Assembly: GCF_004364575.1 (NCBI RefSeq)
Contig: NZ_SOAG01000015.1
Location: 1-64,000 of the forward strand
Direction of reading: 5' to 3'
Source: Myroides indicus
GTDB lineage: Bacteria > Bacteroidota > Bacteroidia > Flavobacteriales > Flavobacteriaceae
DNA length: 64,000 bases
The notes beneath the pieces were generated by a model that was not told the DNA's origin, searched no databases, and saw only the letters and a list, made by a program, of their open reading frames with translations. A program made the translations under genes and the position numbers. Position 1 is the first letter of the stretch. The number at the start of each line of letters is the position of its first letter. Shown in pieces: positions 8,469 through 17,337 of the stretch.

Positions 8469-9239
8469 ATGGGTAAAATCATTGCTATTGCTAATCAAAA
8501 AGGGGGGGTTGGAAAAACAACTACGTCTGTAAATTTAGCAGCATCATTAGGGGCACTTGAGAAAAAGGTATTATTGATAGATGCTGATCCTCAGGCTAAT
8601 GCTACTTCGGGATTAGGAGTAGATGTAGAAGCAGTAGAAATAGGAACGTATGAAATTTTGGAGCATAGCAATACACCAAAAGAAGCCATTGTAGATTGTA
8701 CTGCCCCTAATGTTTCATTAATTCCAGCTCATATTGATTTAGTTGCTATTGAAATTGAATTAGTAGATAAAAAAAACCGAGAATATATGCTTAAAGAAGC
8801 GCTGAGTTCGGTAAAAGATGAATTTGATTATATCATAATAGACTGTGCGCCTTCCTTAGGACTATTGACATTAAACGCACTTACTGCTGCTGATTCTGTC
8901 ATTATTCCTATTCAGTGTGAGTATTTTGCATTAGAAGGATTGGGGAAGTTACTAAATACCATTAAAAGTGTTCAGAAAATTCACAATCCCGAATTAGATA
9001 TTGAAGGCTTACTGCTCACGATGTATGACTCTAGATTGAGACTGTCAAACCAAGTGGTAGAAGAAGTTCAAAAGCACTTTAACGATATGGTATTTAATAC
9101 CATTATTCAAAGAAATGTCAAGTTGAGCGAAGCACCTAGTTTTGGAGAAAGCATTATCAATTATGATGCAACAAGTAAAGGAGCTACCAATTACATCAAT
9201 TTGGCAGAAGAAATTATCAATAAAAATAAAACGTTATAA
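8469..9239 (+). CDS. parA: Chromosome-partitioning ATPase ParA (Soj)
   Basis: 256-residue ParA/MinD-superfamily ATPase that works with ParB-parS complexes in origin segregation. The deviant Walker A KGGVGKTTT starts at Lys11, and both lysines of this motif class are present. LLIDADPQANATSGLG supplies the switch I aspartate, and DYIIIDCAPSLGLLTLNAL is the Walker B region. The length without an N-terminal HTH fits chromosomal Soj-type proteins, not plasmid ParA. parB follows after 25 bases. Confidence 0.96.
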   Translation: MGKIIAIANQKGGVGKTTTSVNLAASLGALEKKVLLIDADPQANATSGLGVDVEAVEIGTYEILEHSNTPKEAIVDCTAPNVSLIPAHIDLVAIEIELVDKKNREYMLKEALSSVKDEFDYIIIDCAPSLGLLTLNALTAADSVIIPIQCEYFALEGLGKLLNTIKSVQKIHNPELDIEGLLLTMYDSRLRLSNQVVEEVQKHFNDMVFNTIIQRNVKLSEAPSFGESIINYDATSKGATNYINLAEEIINKNKTL

Positions 9240-9264
9240 ATTTAGGAAGGGAAGTAGTTAGGTT

Positions 9265-10167
9265 ATGGCAAAAGCAATAAAAAAACAAGCTTTAGGAAGA
9301 GGATTGTCCGCATTGTTAAAAGATCCGGAAAATGATATTAAATCTATTGAGGATAATAATGCGGATAAAGTAGTAGGAAATATTATTGAATTGGAAATAG
9401 CATCTATTGAAATAAATCCATTTCAACCCCGAACTAATTTTAATGAAGATTCACTTAATGAATTAGCAACCAGTATTCGTGAATTGGGAGTTATTCAGCC
9501 TATTACAGTCCGAAAAACTGCTTTTAATAAATATCAACTCATTTCAGGAGAGCGTCGTTTACGCGCTTCTAAGCTTGTTGGCTTAGAAACTATACCTGCT
9601 TATATCCGTATAGCTAACGACAATGATTCGTTAACGATGGCACTGGTAGAAAATATTCAGCGCCACGATTTAGACCCTATAGAAATAGCCTTGTCTTATC
9701 AGCGATTGATGGAAGAAATCAGCTTGACACAGGAACAGGTGAGCGATAGAGTAGGAAAAAAGCGTTCTACGATTGCTAATTATTTGAGATTACTACGATT
9801 AGATCCGATTATTCAGACGGGGATTCGGGACGGATTCATTACAATGGGGCATGGCAGAGCGATAATCAATATTGAAGATTTGGATGTTCAAACCAATATT
9901 TATCATCAGATTATAACCGAAAATCTTTCCGTTAGAGAAACTGAAGCATTGGTCAAAAAATACCAAGAAGGTGTAGGAAACGAAAAACAAAGTGTCCTTA
10001 AAAAAGAATCTCAATTTGTTGTTTCTGAGGAGGATAAAAGATCAATAGGAAGTTTTTTTGGTGCAAAAGTTGATGTCAAAGTCGGCAATAATGGAAAAGG
10101 AAAAATATCTATTCCCTTTCATTCGGAAGAAGATTTAAACCGGATTATTAAACTATTAAAGGATTAG
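9265..10167 (+). CDS. parB: ParB/Spo0J chromosome-partitioning protein
   Basis: 300-residue CTP-dependent parS-binding clamp. The N-terminal KKQALGRGLSALL is the usual ParA-stimulating segment. The ParB/Srx fold carries NPFQPRTNF, LISGERRLRASK (CTP-binding GERR) and ALVENIQRHDLDPIE, followed by the DNA-binding HTH (LTQEQVSDRVGKKRSTIANYLRLLRL) near residue 160. The C-terminal dimerisation tail is present. No parS site of the canonical 16-mer was recognised in the window. The stop codon overlaps the start of the next gene (TAGTG). Confidence 0.96.
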   Translation: MAKAIKKQALGRGLSALLKDPENDIKSIEDNNADKVVGNIIELEIASIEINPFQPRTNFNEDSLNELATSIRELGVIQPITVRKTAFNKYQLISGERRLRASKLVGLETIPAYIRIANDNDSLTMALVENIQRHDLDPIEIALSYQRLMEEISLTQEQVSDRVGKKRSTIANYLRLLRLDPIIQTGIRDGFITMGHGRAIINIEDLDVQTNIYHQIITENLSVRETEALVKKYQEGVGNEKQSVLKKESQFVVSEEDKRSIGSFFGAKVDVKVGNNGKGKISIPFHSEEDLNRIIKLLKD

Positions 10168-10739
10168 TGAAAAATAAGTTTTTTATAATTGTTTTTCTTT
10201 TAGGAGTTTGGCAAAGTACTATATTTGCCCAAACGGGGGGGGAAGAAAAAGTTTCTAAAAAAGAAGAGTATAAACCGATGGATCCTTTGGCACCTTCGCG
10301 TGCTGCTTTTTACACTACTGTTGTGCCGGGATTGGGACAGATTTACAATAAAAAATATTGGAAACTACCTTTAGTTTATGCAGGAATCGGAGTTCCGGTG
10401 TATTTTTGGGCAGATAATCAGCGCAATTATGATCGGTATAGAAACGAATACAAAAAAAGACTTCAGGGAATAAGAGATGAAGATGATTCTACCTTCGGAC
10501 GATTAGATGATCAGCGTTTACTGGATGGTCAAAACTTTTACAGAAGAAATAGAGATTTATCCGTAGTGGTGACACTTGGTTTCTATATATTAAGTATAGT
10601 TGATGCAAATGTTGATGCGCATTTAATGCAGTTCAACGTAAACGACAGACTAACCATAAAACCTGCTTTTGAATTTAATTCAATAGACAATACTCCGCAG
10701 CAGTATCAATATGCTGTGAATATTCAATATCGTTTTTAA
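10167..10739 (+). CDS. DUF5683 domain protein, secreted or membrane
   Basis: 190 residues starting with GTG that overlaps the parB stop by one base. It has a signal peptide (FFIIVFLLGVWQSTIFAQ), the DUF5683 hallmark PSRAAFYTTVVPGLGQIYNKKYWKLP and hydrophobic stretches further on (VVVTLGFYILSIVDANVDAHL). Its role is unknown. It sits invariably between parB and dapB in many Flavobacteriaceae, so the pairing is a synteny fact, not functional evidence. Confidence 0.85.
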   Translation: MKNKFFIIVFLLGVWQSTIFAQTGGEEKVSKKEEYKPMDPLAPSRAAFYTTVVPGLGQIYNKKYWKLPLVYAGIGVPVYFWADNQRNYDRYRNEYKKRLQGIRDEDDSTFGRLDDQRLLDGQNFYRRNRDLSVVVTLGFYILSIVDANVDAHLMQFNVNDRLTIKPAFEFNSIDNTPQQYQYAVNIQYRF

Positions 10740-10756
10740 TTATATTTTTAAACAAC

Positions 10757-11461
10757 ATGAAAATCGCATTACTAGGCTATGGAAAAATGGGGCAAATCAT
10801 TGAAAGAATTGCCTTAGAACGGAATCATGAAATTGTATTGAGAAAAAAGAGTACAGATACTTTTGAAGGTTTGGAAAAAGCCGATGTTGCTATTGATTTC
10901 AGCATTCCGGATGCGGCAGTAACGAACATAAAGAAATGTGTTGATTTACAAATACCGATTGTTTGCGGAACTACAGGATGGCTGGAGAAGTATGGTGAAA
11001 TGGTGTCGTATTGCCTTCAAAAAGAAGGAGCATTTTTATACGGCTCCAACTTTAGTTTGGGAGTAAATATTTTTTTTGAACTCAATGAACAGTTAGCTAA
11101 AATAATGCATCGTTTTAACGAATATAACGTTTCAATAGAAGAAATTCATCACACCCAAAAGTTAGATGCACCGAGCGGTACCGCAATAACCTTGGCACAA
11201 GGAATAATTGCAAATTCTCATTATGTAAAATGGACTTTGGACGAAGCGCTAGAAGGGGAAATTCCTATTGATGCAATCAGAAAAGAGAATGTACCTGGAA
11301 CGCATAGTGTTTTTTACGATTCCGCTATTGATCAAATAGAAATAAAACACACTGCGCATAATAGAGAAGGATTTGCTTTGGGAGCTGTGATTGCCGCTGA
11401 GTGGATTCTGAATAAAAAAGGAGTTTTTTCGATGAAAGATGTTCTTGATTTGAAAAAATAA
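10757..11461 (+). CDS. dapB: 4-hydroxy-tetrahydrodipicolinate reductase
   Basis: 234-residue NAD(P)H-dependent enzyme of the diaminopimelate/lysine pathway. It has an N-terminal Rossmann motif (ALLGYGKMGQ), CGTTGW near residue 76, SNFSLGVNIFF and the catalytic/substrate motif EIHHTQKLDAPSGTA near residue 130. The usual E(L/I)HH..K.DAPSGTA is intact. Fourth gene of the parA-initiated operon; spacing on both sides is under 30 bases. Confidence 0.96.
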   Translation: MKIALLGYGKMGQIIERIALERNHEIVLRKKSTDTFEGLEKADVAIDFSIPDAAVTNIKKCVDLQIPIVCGTTGWLEKYGEMVSYCLQKEGAFLYGSNFSLGVNIFFELNEQLAKIMHRFNEYNVSIEEIHHTQKLDAPSGTAITLAQGIIANSHYVKWTLDEALEGEIPIDAIRKENVPGTHSVFYDSAIDQIEIKHTAHNREGFALGAVIAAEWILNKKGVFSMKDVLDLKK

Positions 11462-11489
11462 TTAACTTACCACCTAAAAACAAGAAATT

Positions 11490-13061
11490 ATGACAATTAC
11501 AGAATGGTTTTTATTTTTTATTGTAATACAGATAATCCATTTTTTAGGAACATGGAAATTATATGTAAAAGCAGGAAGAAAAGCATGGGAAGCCGCTGTG
11601 CCGATATACAATGGAATTGTTTTAATGAAAATTATTAACCGCCCAGTTTGGTGGGTAATTTTACTGTTTATTCCGATTGTAAACCTTATTATGTTTCCTG
11701 TAGTTTGGGTGGAAACACTAAGAAGCTTTGGAAAAAAATCTACGGCAGATACTATTTTAGGTGTTGTAACGCTGGGACTTTACATTTACTTTATCAACTA
11801 TGTAGGTAGTGTTAAGTATGTTGAAAACAGAAGTCTGAAACCAACCACTTCAAGCGGAGAAACAGTAAGTTCTATTTTGTTTGCAGTAATAGTAGCAACG
11901 GTTATCCATACCTATGTGATTCAGCCTTATACTATCCCGTCGTCTTCATTAGAAAAAACGTTATTGGTAGGTGATTTTTTATTTGTGAGTAAGTTTCACT
12001 ATGGTGCAAGAACGCCGATGACAACTGTTGCTTTGCCTATGGCACACGATACCATTCCACTGACTAGAAAGAAATCTTATTTTGCCAAACCGCATCTGCC
12101 TTATTTTAGAATTCCTGGATTTCAAAAGATACAACATAATGATATTGTAGTTTTTAGCTGGCCAACGGATACAGTATATCAATTTAATGATCCTTTGCGC
12201 AGAAAGGCAGTTTTTAAACCTATTGATAAAAAGACAAATTACGTAAAAAGAGCTGTTGGTCTTCCGGGAGAAAATTTGTCTATAAAAGATGGTGTAGTTT
12301 ATATTAACGATAAAGAACTTCAGCTGAATGACAGGGCAAAATTACAGTATAGCTATTTGGTGATGACTGATGGAAGTAGACAGTTGGATTTGCAAGGCTT
12401 GGCTAAAAAATTAGATATAACAGATCCTTTCGGATATGTTCAGAACCCTCAAAACGCTATCTTTTTCAGAGCATTGACTCAGGAAGATGTAGAATATATA
12501 AAAACCTTCAGTACAGTAAAAGAAGTTATTAAAAGTCCGTTTAATTCAATAGACGGAGCAGTCTTTCCACATACTCAGCAAGATTGGACGGAAAATAATA
12601 TGGGACCGCTCCATATTCCTGCAAAAGGAGAAACCGTAACATTGACAGAAGAAAATTTGCCGTTTTATAAACGAGCTATTGAGGTGTATGAAAATAATAA
12701 GCTTGAAATAAAAGACGGGCAAATTTATATTGACAATCAGCAAACAGATCAGTATACTTTTCATCAGGATTACTATTTTATGATGGGGGATAATCGTGAT
12801 AATTCAGAAGATAGTCGTTTTTGGGGATATGTTCCTGAAGATCATATTGTTGGAAAACCCGTTTTCATATGGATGAGTTTGGATCAGAATGTTCCTTGGT
12901 CTAAAGCGTTGGATAAGTTCCGTTGGGAAAGAATGTTTACAACGGTAAACGGAAACGGCAAGCAAGTATCCTATTTTCCTTATTTTGTGATTGTGATGAT
13001 CGGAATTTTCGGATATAACTTTTACAAAAAGAGAAAAGATAAAAAGAAATCTAAATTTTAA
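11490..13061 (+). CDS. lepB: Signal peptidase I, large flavobacterial form
   Basis: 523-residue inner-membrane type I leader peptidase. An N-terminal multi-helix membrane region (DUF5684-like, about residues 1-140) is fused to an S26 peptidase. The nucleophile lies in IPSSSLEKTLLVGDF near residue 150 and the general-base lysine in NYVKRAVGLPGEN (Lys about 253). The C-terminal box MMGDNRDNSEDSRFWG is intact, and a final membrane anchor with a basic tail follows. The serine motif has Leu where most families have Met. A large insertion separates the lysine box from the GDNRDNS box, as is usual for Bacteroidota enzymes. It probably processes most signal peptides noted in this window. Confidence 0.94.
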   Translation: MTITEWFLFFIVIQIIHFLGTWKLYVKAGRKAWEAAVPIYNGIVLMKIINRPVWWVILLFIPIVNLIMFPVVWVETLRSFGKKSTADTILGVVTLGLYIYFINYVGSVKYVENRSLKPTTSSGETVSSILFAVIVATVIHTYVIQPYTIPSSSLEKTLLVGDFLFVSKFHYGARTPMTTVALPMAHDTIPLTRKKSYFAKPHLPYFRIPGFQKIQHNDIVVFSWPTDTVYQFNDPLRRKAVFKPIDKKTNYVKRAVGLPGENLSIKDGVVYINDKELQLNDRAKLQYSYLVMTDGSRQLDLQGLAKKLDITDPFGYVQNPQNAIFFRALTQEDVEYIKTFSTVKEVIKSPFNSIDGAVFPHTQQDWTENNMGPLHIPAKGETVTLTEENLPFYKRAIEVYENNKLEIKDGQIYIDNQQTDQYTFHQDYYFMMGDNRDNSEDSRFWGYVPEDHIVGKPVFIWMSLDQNVPWSKALDKFRWERMFTTVNGNGKQVSYFPYFVIVMIGIFGYNFYKKRKDKKKSKF

Positions 13062-13070
13062 TATTGACTA

Positions 13071-13691
13071 ATGAATATTTTGATTCATCCCACTTACTTT
13101 CCGTCTATTAGTCATTATGTAGCTATGTTGCAGACAGATACTATAACATTAGAAGTAGAGGATAATTTTCAAAAACAAACTAATAGAAACAGAATGTATA
13201 TCTATAGTGCTAATGGTATTCAATTGCTGAATATTCCTATAAAACACTCTAAAAATGTACATCAAAAATTTAAAGATATCAAAATAGAACATGCCTTTGG
13301 ATGGCAAAAACAACATTTTAAGAGTTTAGAAGCAGCTTATAGAACTTCACCCTACTTTGAATATTTTGAGGATGATATTCGTCTGGTTTTTGAAAATAAT
13401 TATGAGTTTATGTTGGATTTAAATTTTAAAATTCACGAAATCGTAGCAGGCTGTTTAGGAATAAATTTGGCATATTCTACTACAGAAGAGTATTTAAAAG
13501 AACCACCTCCAGATGTATTAGATTTTAGACAATTGGCAAATGGAAAAAAAGACAGTAACCAATATGAACCTTATACACAGGTTTTTGATGAAAAATACGG
13601 TTTTTTAAATAATCTGAGTATTTTAGACTTGCTTTTTAATGAAGGAAGGCATGCAGTTGATTATTTAAAACGGCAAAGGGTAAAATTATAA
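13071..13691 (+). CDS. WbqC family protein
   Basis: 206 residues with the WbqC-like start (HPTYFPSISHYVAMLQ), NRMYIYSANGIQLLNIPIK and KSLEAAYRTSPYFEYFEDD. The family appears in glycan clusters elsewhere, but its biochemistry is unclear. It lies 9 bases after lepB at the end of the parA-dapB-lepB unit and ends at a bidirectional terminator. Confidence 0.85.
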   Translation: MNILIHPTYFPSISHYVAMLQTDTITLEVEDNFQKQTNRNRMYIYSANGIQLLNIPIKHSKNVHQKFKDIKIEHAFGWQKQHFKSLEAAYRTSPYFEYFEDDIRLVFENNYEFMLDLNFKIHEIVAGCLGINLAYSTTEEYLKEPPPDVLDFRQLANGKKDSNQYEPYTQVFDEKYGFLNNLSILDLLFNEGRHAVDYLKRQRVKL

Positions 13692-13753
13692 GAAAGAAAC
13701 TACAAATACTATTTTAAGAAATTTTTTATATTAGTAGCTTAAACTATAAAATC

Positions 13754-13785
13754 AAAGCCTGCAAAAACTATAGTTTGCAGGCTTT
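13754..13785. terminator. Bidirectional terminator between wbqC and the PPIase gene
   Basis: Perfect 12-bp stem AAAGCCTGCAAA (13754-13765) / TTTGCAGGCTTT (13774-13785) with an 8-base loop, placed between convergent genes. Confidence 0.85.
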
Positions 13786-13806
13786 AGAATTTCATCGTTT
13801 TAAAGC

Positions 13807-14892
13807 TTAATCAGCGGATGTTTCATGTATCTCCAGCTCAAATACTAAATCAGTATTTGGAGGAATAGGTCCTGCACCTCTTTCACCATAAGCTAAATGA
13901 GCAGGAATAAAGATAATTGCTTTATCTCCAATCTTCATTTGTTCTATTCCTTCGATAAATCCCGGGATTAAACCTGTTTTAGCTCCGAATTTGAACGGAA
14001 TAGGAATATATTGTTTTGCTGCAGCTCTTTGTGGATTGTAAATATCAAAATCTTTAGATAATTGCTCATTGCTTGAATCGAACATAGTTCCGTTTTCAAA
14101 AAAACCTGAATAATCAACATAAATATCTTGTCCGATATTGGGTGCCTCTCCATTTCCTTTTTCAGTAATCACATAAGATAGCCCGGAAGAAGTTTTAGTT
14201 GCTTTGGCTTTTAATTCCTCAAATTTTGAAGCGTATTCTTTTTGAATTTTAGCCTGTTTCTCTTCTTGTTCCTTTTTAGCCTTGGCTTCTTCTTCAAAGT
14301 AGTTTTTAAACACCTTTGCAGCGTCAAATTTTTTAGCTTCTTTGCCTTGTCTTATTATCTTAATATTTTCAATTAGATCACCTTGTTCTATCTGATTAAC
14401 GACCTCCATCCCTTTAACAGTGTATCCGAACACGGAGTGGCGGTTGTCTAAAGAAGGAGTTGGTTTATGAGTAATAAAAAACTGGCTGCCGTTGGTGAAT
14501 GGTCCGCTGTTTGCCATAGATAAAGTACCTTCTTTGTCGTGACCTAAAGATGGATCAAATTCATCTTTAAATACATATCCTGGTCCGCCTGCACCTGTTC
14601 CGGTTGGATCTCCCGCCTGAATTACAAAGTCATTTACTACCCGGTGAAATTTGATGCCGTCATAATAAGGTTTGTTTTTGTATTGTTCATCTACGAAAGG
14701 ATTTTTTCCTTCAGCCAATGATACAAAATTAGCAACCGTTACGGGGGCTTTTTTGTATTCTAATTCAACAATAATGTTGCCTTTGCTGGTTTTAATATCT
14801 GCATATAAACCATCCGGCAAGTCTGATTTTTGCGAGGTACATGAGGATACCAACGCTACTAAGCTTAATATTAAACTTGTCATTTTTTTCAT
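13807..14892 (-). CDS. Peptidyl-prolyl isomerase lipoprotein, cyclophilin + FKBP fusion
   Basis: 361-residue periplasm-facing foldase with two unrelated prolyl isomerase domains. The start at 14892 gives a lipoprotein signal ([18 protein letters not shown]) one base after the gldI stop; an in-frame upstream codon at 14916 would overlap gldI and lacks a signal. The cyclophilin domain (about residues 20-200) contains [34 protein letters not shown] and the LDNRHSVFG block. A charged linker ([17 protein letters not shown]) leads to an FKBP domain with [16 protein letters not shown] and [19 protein letters not shown]. It probably assists secreted proteins together with GldI. Confidence 0.93.
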   Translation of the reverse strand: MKKMTSLILSLVALVSSCTSQKSDLPDGLYADIKTSKGNIIVELEYKKAPVTVANFVSLAEGKNPFVDEQYKNKPYYDGIKFHRVVNDFVIQAGDPTGTGAGGPGYVFKDEFDPSLGHDKEGTLSMANSGPFTNGSQFFITHKPTPSLDNRHSVFGYTVKGMEVVNQIEQGDLIENIKIIRQGKEAKKFDAAKVFKNYFEEEAKAKKEQEEKQAKIQKEYASKFEELKAKATKTSSGLSYVITEKGNGEAPNIGQDIYVDYSGFFENGTMFDSSNEQLSKDFDIYNPQRAAAKQYIPIPFKFGAKTGLIPGFIEGIEQMKIGDKAIIFIPAHLAYGERGAGPIPPNTDLVFELEIHETSAD

Positions 14893-14893
14893 T

Positions 14894-15451
14894 TTAATAA
14901 TTAGTTTTATATTCAATTGATAATAGAGTAATCGTAAATATTAAAGGTTGATTTTTTCTAATTTTTTTTTGGTCGCCCACATATCCGTATGCCAAAGCAG
15001 AAGGTGATAAGACCTTGATGGTTTCATTGGCTTTCATCATTTTTAAGCTATGTCTTAAAATCGGTAAAATATCTTCTTTATCTATTCGATAAGTTAAATT
15101 TCCGATTTCATTGTTAGAGTAAATCAAACTGTCGTTTATTGAATGTACAGCATAGGTATAGTTTACTAAGTCTCCTGTTTGCGAACGTATAGAGTCTTTT
15201 AATTGACGCGCGATATACGTATACCAGAAGCCATTTTTTGAATTGGTGTATGTATTGCTTGTATCTGTTGCAATATAATTTTTGAAAAAACCTTCTTCGT
15301 CTTTAACAACTTCAATGTTTCGTTCAATAGAAGTGTTAATACTGCTTAGCTTAGACTGAGTGAGAGGTCTTCGAGCTTCTTCTTTTTGCTGACAGCCTAT
15401 ACTGAGCAAGAGCACTAAAAACAATAATGAAAATCGGATGGAGCTATACAT
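14894..15451 (-). CDS. gldI: Gliding-motility FKBP-type isomerase lipoprotein GldI
   Basis: 185-residue lipoprotein with lipobox SIGC after a hydrophobic leader ([20 protein letters not shown]) and an FKBP-type C-terminus ([35 protein letters not shown]). In gliding Flavobacterium, GldI is required for motility, presumably by folding other Gld/type IX secretion parts. The ATG at 15451 overlaps the end of the DHH phosphoesterase gene; a GTG at 15460 is possible but makes the overlap longer. Many non-gliding relatives keep this gene, so motility is not proven. Confidence 0.85.
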   Translation of the reverse strand: MYSSIRFSLLFLVLLLSIGCQQKEEARRPLTQSKLSSINTSIERNIEVVKDEEGFFKNYIATDTSNTYTNSKNGFWYTYIARQLKDSIRSQTGDLVNYTYAVHSINDSLIYSNNEIGNLTYRIDKEDILPILRHSLKMMKANETIKVLSPSALAYGYVGDQKKIRKNQPLIFTITLLSIEYKTNY

Positions 15452-16466
15452 AAAATTCACTTTTGTAATTTTTGACTATTTCTTTAAAACGGTTTATGGT
15501 CTCTTCAAGAGATAAATCAGAATTTCCGCCAGCTGCATTGATATGCCCTCCTCCATTAAAAAAACGTCTGGCGAATAAATTTACATCAAAATTACCTTGT
15601 GATCGAAATGATATTTTTATTCCGGCATCTTCTTTTCGCTCTATAAAAAAAGCCGTAAAATCTATTCCGGTAATAGTTAAGCCGTAATTTACAAAACCTT
15701 CCGTATCTCCTTTTTGATAATCAAACTGCTGAAGATCCTTTTCGCTGAGGTAAATATAGGAAGTTTTTGATTCTGATAAAAGAACCATATTTTGAAGTGC
15801 TTTTCCGAGCAACTGTAATCGATTATAAGAATTGTTGTCAAATAAAGCATTGTGGATTTGAGGATTGTCTATTCCTTTTTCAATTAAATCGGCAACAGCA
15901 TTATGTGTGCTTGAATTTGTTTTTGGAAATCTAAAGGATCCTGAATCCGTAACTATGCCGGTATATAAACAGGTGGCAGCATCTTTGTTTATATATTTTA
16001 AAAAGCCGGCTTGCATTAAAATCGTGTAGAGCAGTTCGCAAGTAGAACCAAATGCTGTATCTGAAAAAATAAGCTTGGCAAAATCTCCGGGCATCTGATG
16101 ATGATCGATCATTATCTTAAAAGCAGCAGTGTTTTCTAATGCTTTTTCCATTTTTTCGCCTGTACGGGCAAGAATATTAAAATCTAGAGCAAAAATATAA
16201 TCAGCCTGATTCAATATCTGTAAAGCCTCTTTTTCGTTGTTTTCAAAAATGGAAACTTTACCAATCTCAGGCATCCAATTTAAAAAATGAGGAATTTCGT
16301 TTGGAGAAATAACATGTACTTCGTGTTGAAGCTGGACTAATACACTGTATAAACCTAATGCAGCTCCCATTGCATCTCCATCCGGATTGCGATGAGGTAC
16401 TAATACTATTTTTTTAGGAGAGGCTAATATTGATTTTAATTCGTCTATTTTTTTTTCGTTCATCAT
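15444..16466 (-). CDS. DHH/DHHA1 phosphoesterase, NrnA-like
   Basis: 340-residue cytosolic phosphoesterase of the bifunctional oligoribonuclease/pAp phosphatase type. The DHH domain shows VLVPHRNPDGDAMGAALGL (metal ligands), YIFALDFN and MIDHHQMPGDF. The DHHA1 domain has the substrate loop RSQGNFDVNLFARRFFNGGGHINAAG. It heads the nrnA-gldI-PPIase unit on the minus strand. It probably clears nano-RNAs or 3'-phosphoadenosine 5'-phosphate. Two adjacent ATGs (16466 and 16463) make the exact start uncertain by one codon. Confidence 0.9.
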   Translation of the reverse strand: MMNEKKIDELKSILASPKKIVLVPHRNPDGDAMGAALGLYSVLVQLQHEVHVISPNEIPHFLNWMPEIGKVSIFENNEKEALQILNQADYIFALDFNILARTGEKMEKALENTAAFKIMIDHHQMPGDFAKLIFSDTAFGSTCELLYTILMQAGFLKYINKDAATCLYTGIVTDSGSFRFPKTNSSTHNAVADLIEKGIDNPQIHNALFDNNSYNRLQLLGKALQNMVLLSESKTSYIYLSEKDLQQFDYQKGDTEGFVNYGLTITGIDFTAFFIERKEDAGIKISFRSQGNFDVNLFARRFFNGGGHINAAGGNSDLSLEETINRFKEIVKNYKSEFYV

Positions 16467-16542
16467 ACTGCGAAAATAAACTATTTTGTGAACAGAAAAT
16501 GAAATATTGATTATTTTATTGTGAAGAAGCCTAAAAGAAAAC

Positions 16543-17226
16543 TTATTCTGATAGATTTTTCAATTCTGATTTATTGACTAAGATTATATTTTTACCTAAC
16601 AACTGGATAAGAGATTCCTTTTTCATGTCAGAAAGCAGCCGAATACAGCTTTCGGTAGCTGTACCGACCATATTGGCAAGATCTTCTCGGGATAATTGTA
16701 TATTTAAAGCTTTATTTTCAGGATTTGTTCCGCCTAATTCTTCAAGTTTGAGCAATACACTTGCCAAACGTTGTTTTACCGTTTTGTGCGTATGATCTGC
16801 AATTCCTTTGTCAGAATCCTTCAAGTGATTGCAAATATCCTTCGTAACCAACAGCGAAAATTTGTTGTTTTCTGTAAAATATTCCATCATTTCCTTTTTA
16901 GGAATAAAACAGATGCTCATATCTTCCAATGCGGTAGCAGTAAGGTTTGATGTTTCTTCGTTGATGATAGAGCGTTGCCCTAATAAATCTCCTCTTTTAG
17001 ATAATTTTACAATAGAGTCTTTACCGTTTGCATTAAGCTTTGTCAGTTTACAAAAACCCTCTTTTATACAATACACTCCATTGAGATTGTCGCCTTCAGA
17101 AAAGATAACTTCTCCTTTCTTCACTAAAAAATGAGTTTTTGTATCCGAAATAGTCAAAAGTTCTTCACGAGTAAGCGCCTTTAAGGAGCTAAATTCTCTT
17201 ATTATGCATTGTTCACATCTTCCCAT
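16543..17226 (-). CDS. FNR-type transcriptional regulator of the Crp/Fnr family
   Basis: 227 residues when started at 17226 (MGRCEQC). The frame stays open upstream to 17361, but that stretch would overlap ccoI and looks non-coding. It has a cNMP-binding-like beta-roll (GEVIFSEGDNLNGVYCIKEG) and a C-terminal winged HTH (LSREDLANMVGTATESCIRLLSDMKKE). Cys4 and Cys7 in CEQC, with Cys106 in the roll, resemble the cysteine layout of oxygen-sensing FNR proteins, so a [4Fe-4S] sensor is plausible. It is divergent from ccoI, and a dyad operator lies between them (17271-17282). Likely role: low-oxygen activator of the cbb3 genes. Confidence 0.88.
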   Translation of the reverse strand: MGRCEQCIIREFSSLKALTREELLTISDTKTHFLVKKGEVIFSEGDNLNGVYCIKEGFCKLTKLNANGKDSIVKLSKRGDLLGQRSIINEETSNLTATALEDMSICFIPKKEMMEYFTENNKFSLLVTKDICNHLKDSDKGIADHTHKTVKQRLASVLLKLEELGGTNPENKALNIQLSREDLANMVGTATESCIRLLSDMKKESLIQLLGKNIILVNKSELKNLSE

Positions 17227-17238
17227 GTTTTGACTGTT

Positions 17239-17246
17239 TAAAGATA
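17239..17246 (-). promoter_or_regulatory. Possible -7 box of the FNR-type regulator gene
   Basis: TATCTTTA on the minus strand, starting 36 bases from the far end of the FNR-like box, i.e. nearly the same spacing as on the ccoI side. The leader before the start at 17226 would be only about 6 bases. Confidence 0.35.
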
Positions 17247-17270
17247 TACTGCAAAGATAGTGTTTTTTCA

Positions 17271-17282
17271 TGATAAATGTCA
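17271..17282. promoter_or_regulatory. FNR-like box TGAT-AAAT-GTCA
   Basis: Matches the Crp/Fnr core TGA(T/C)-N4-(A/G)TCA. It lies in the 111-base divergent region between the regulator and ccoI. A -7-like box (GAAATTTG, 17306-17313) begins exactly 35 bases after the start of the box, the same geometry as at 19744. A class II activator position near -41 is implied. Confidence 0.6.
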
Positions 17283-17337
17283 TATATTTTAGGTCATTAA
17301 AAGCAGAAATTTGTCTAAGGTAAAATGAGCAAATAGT

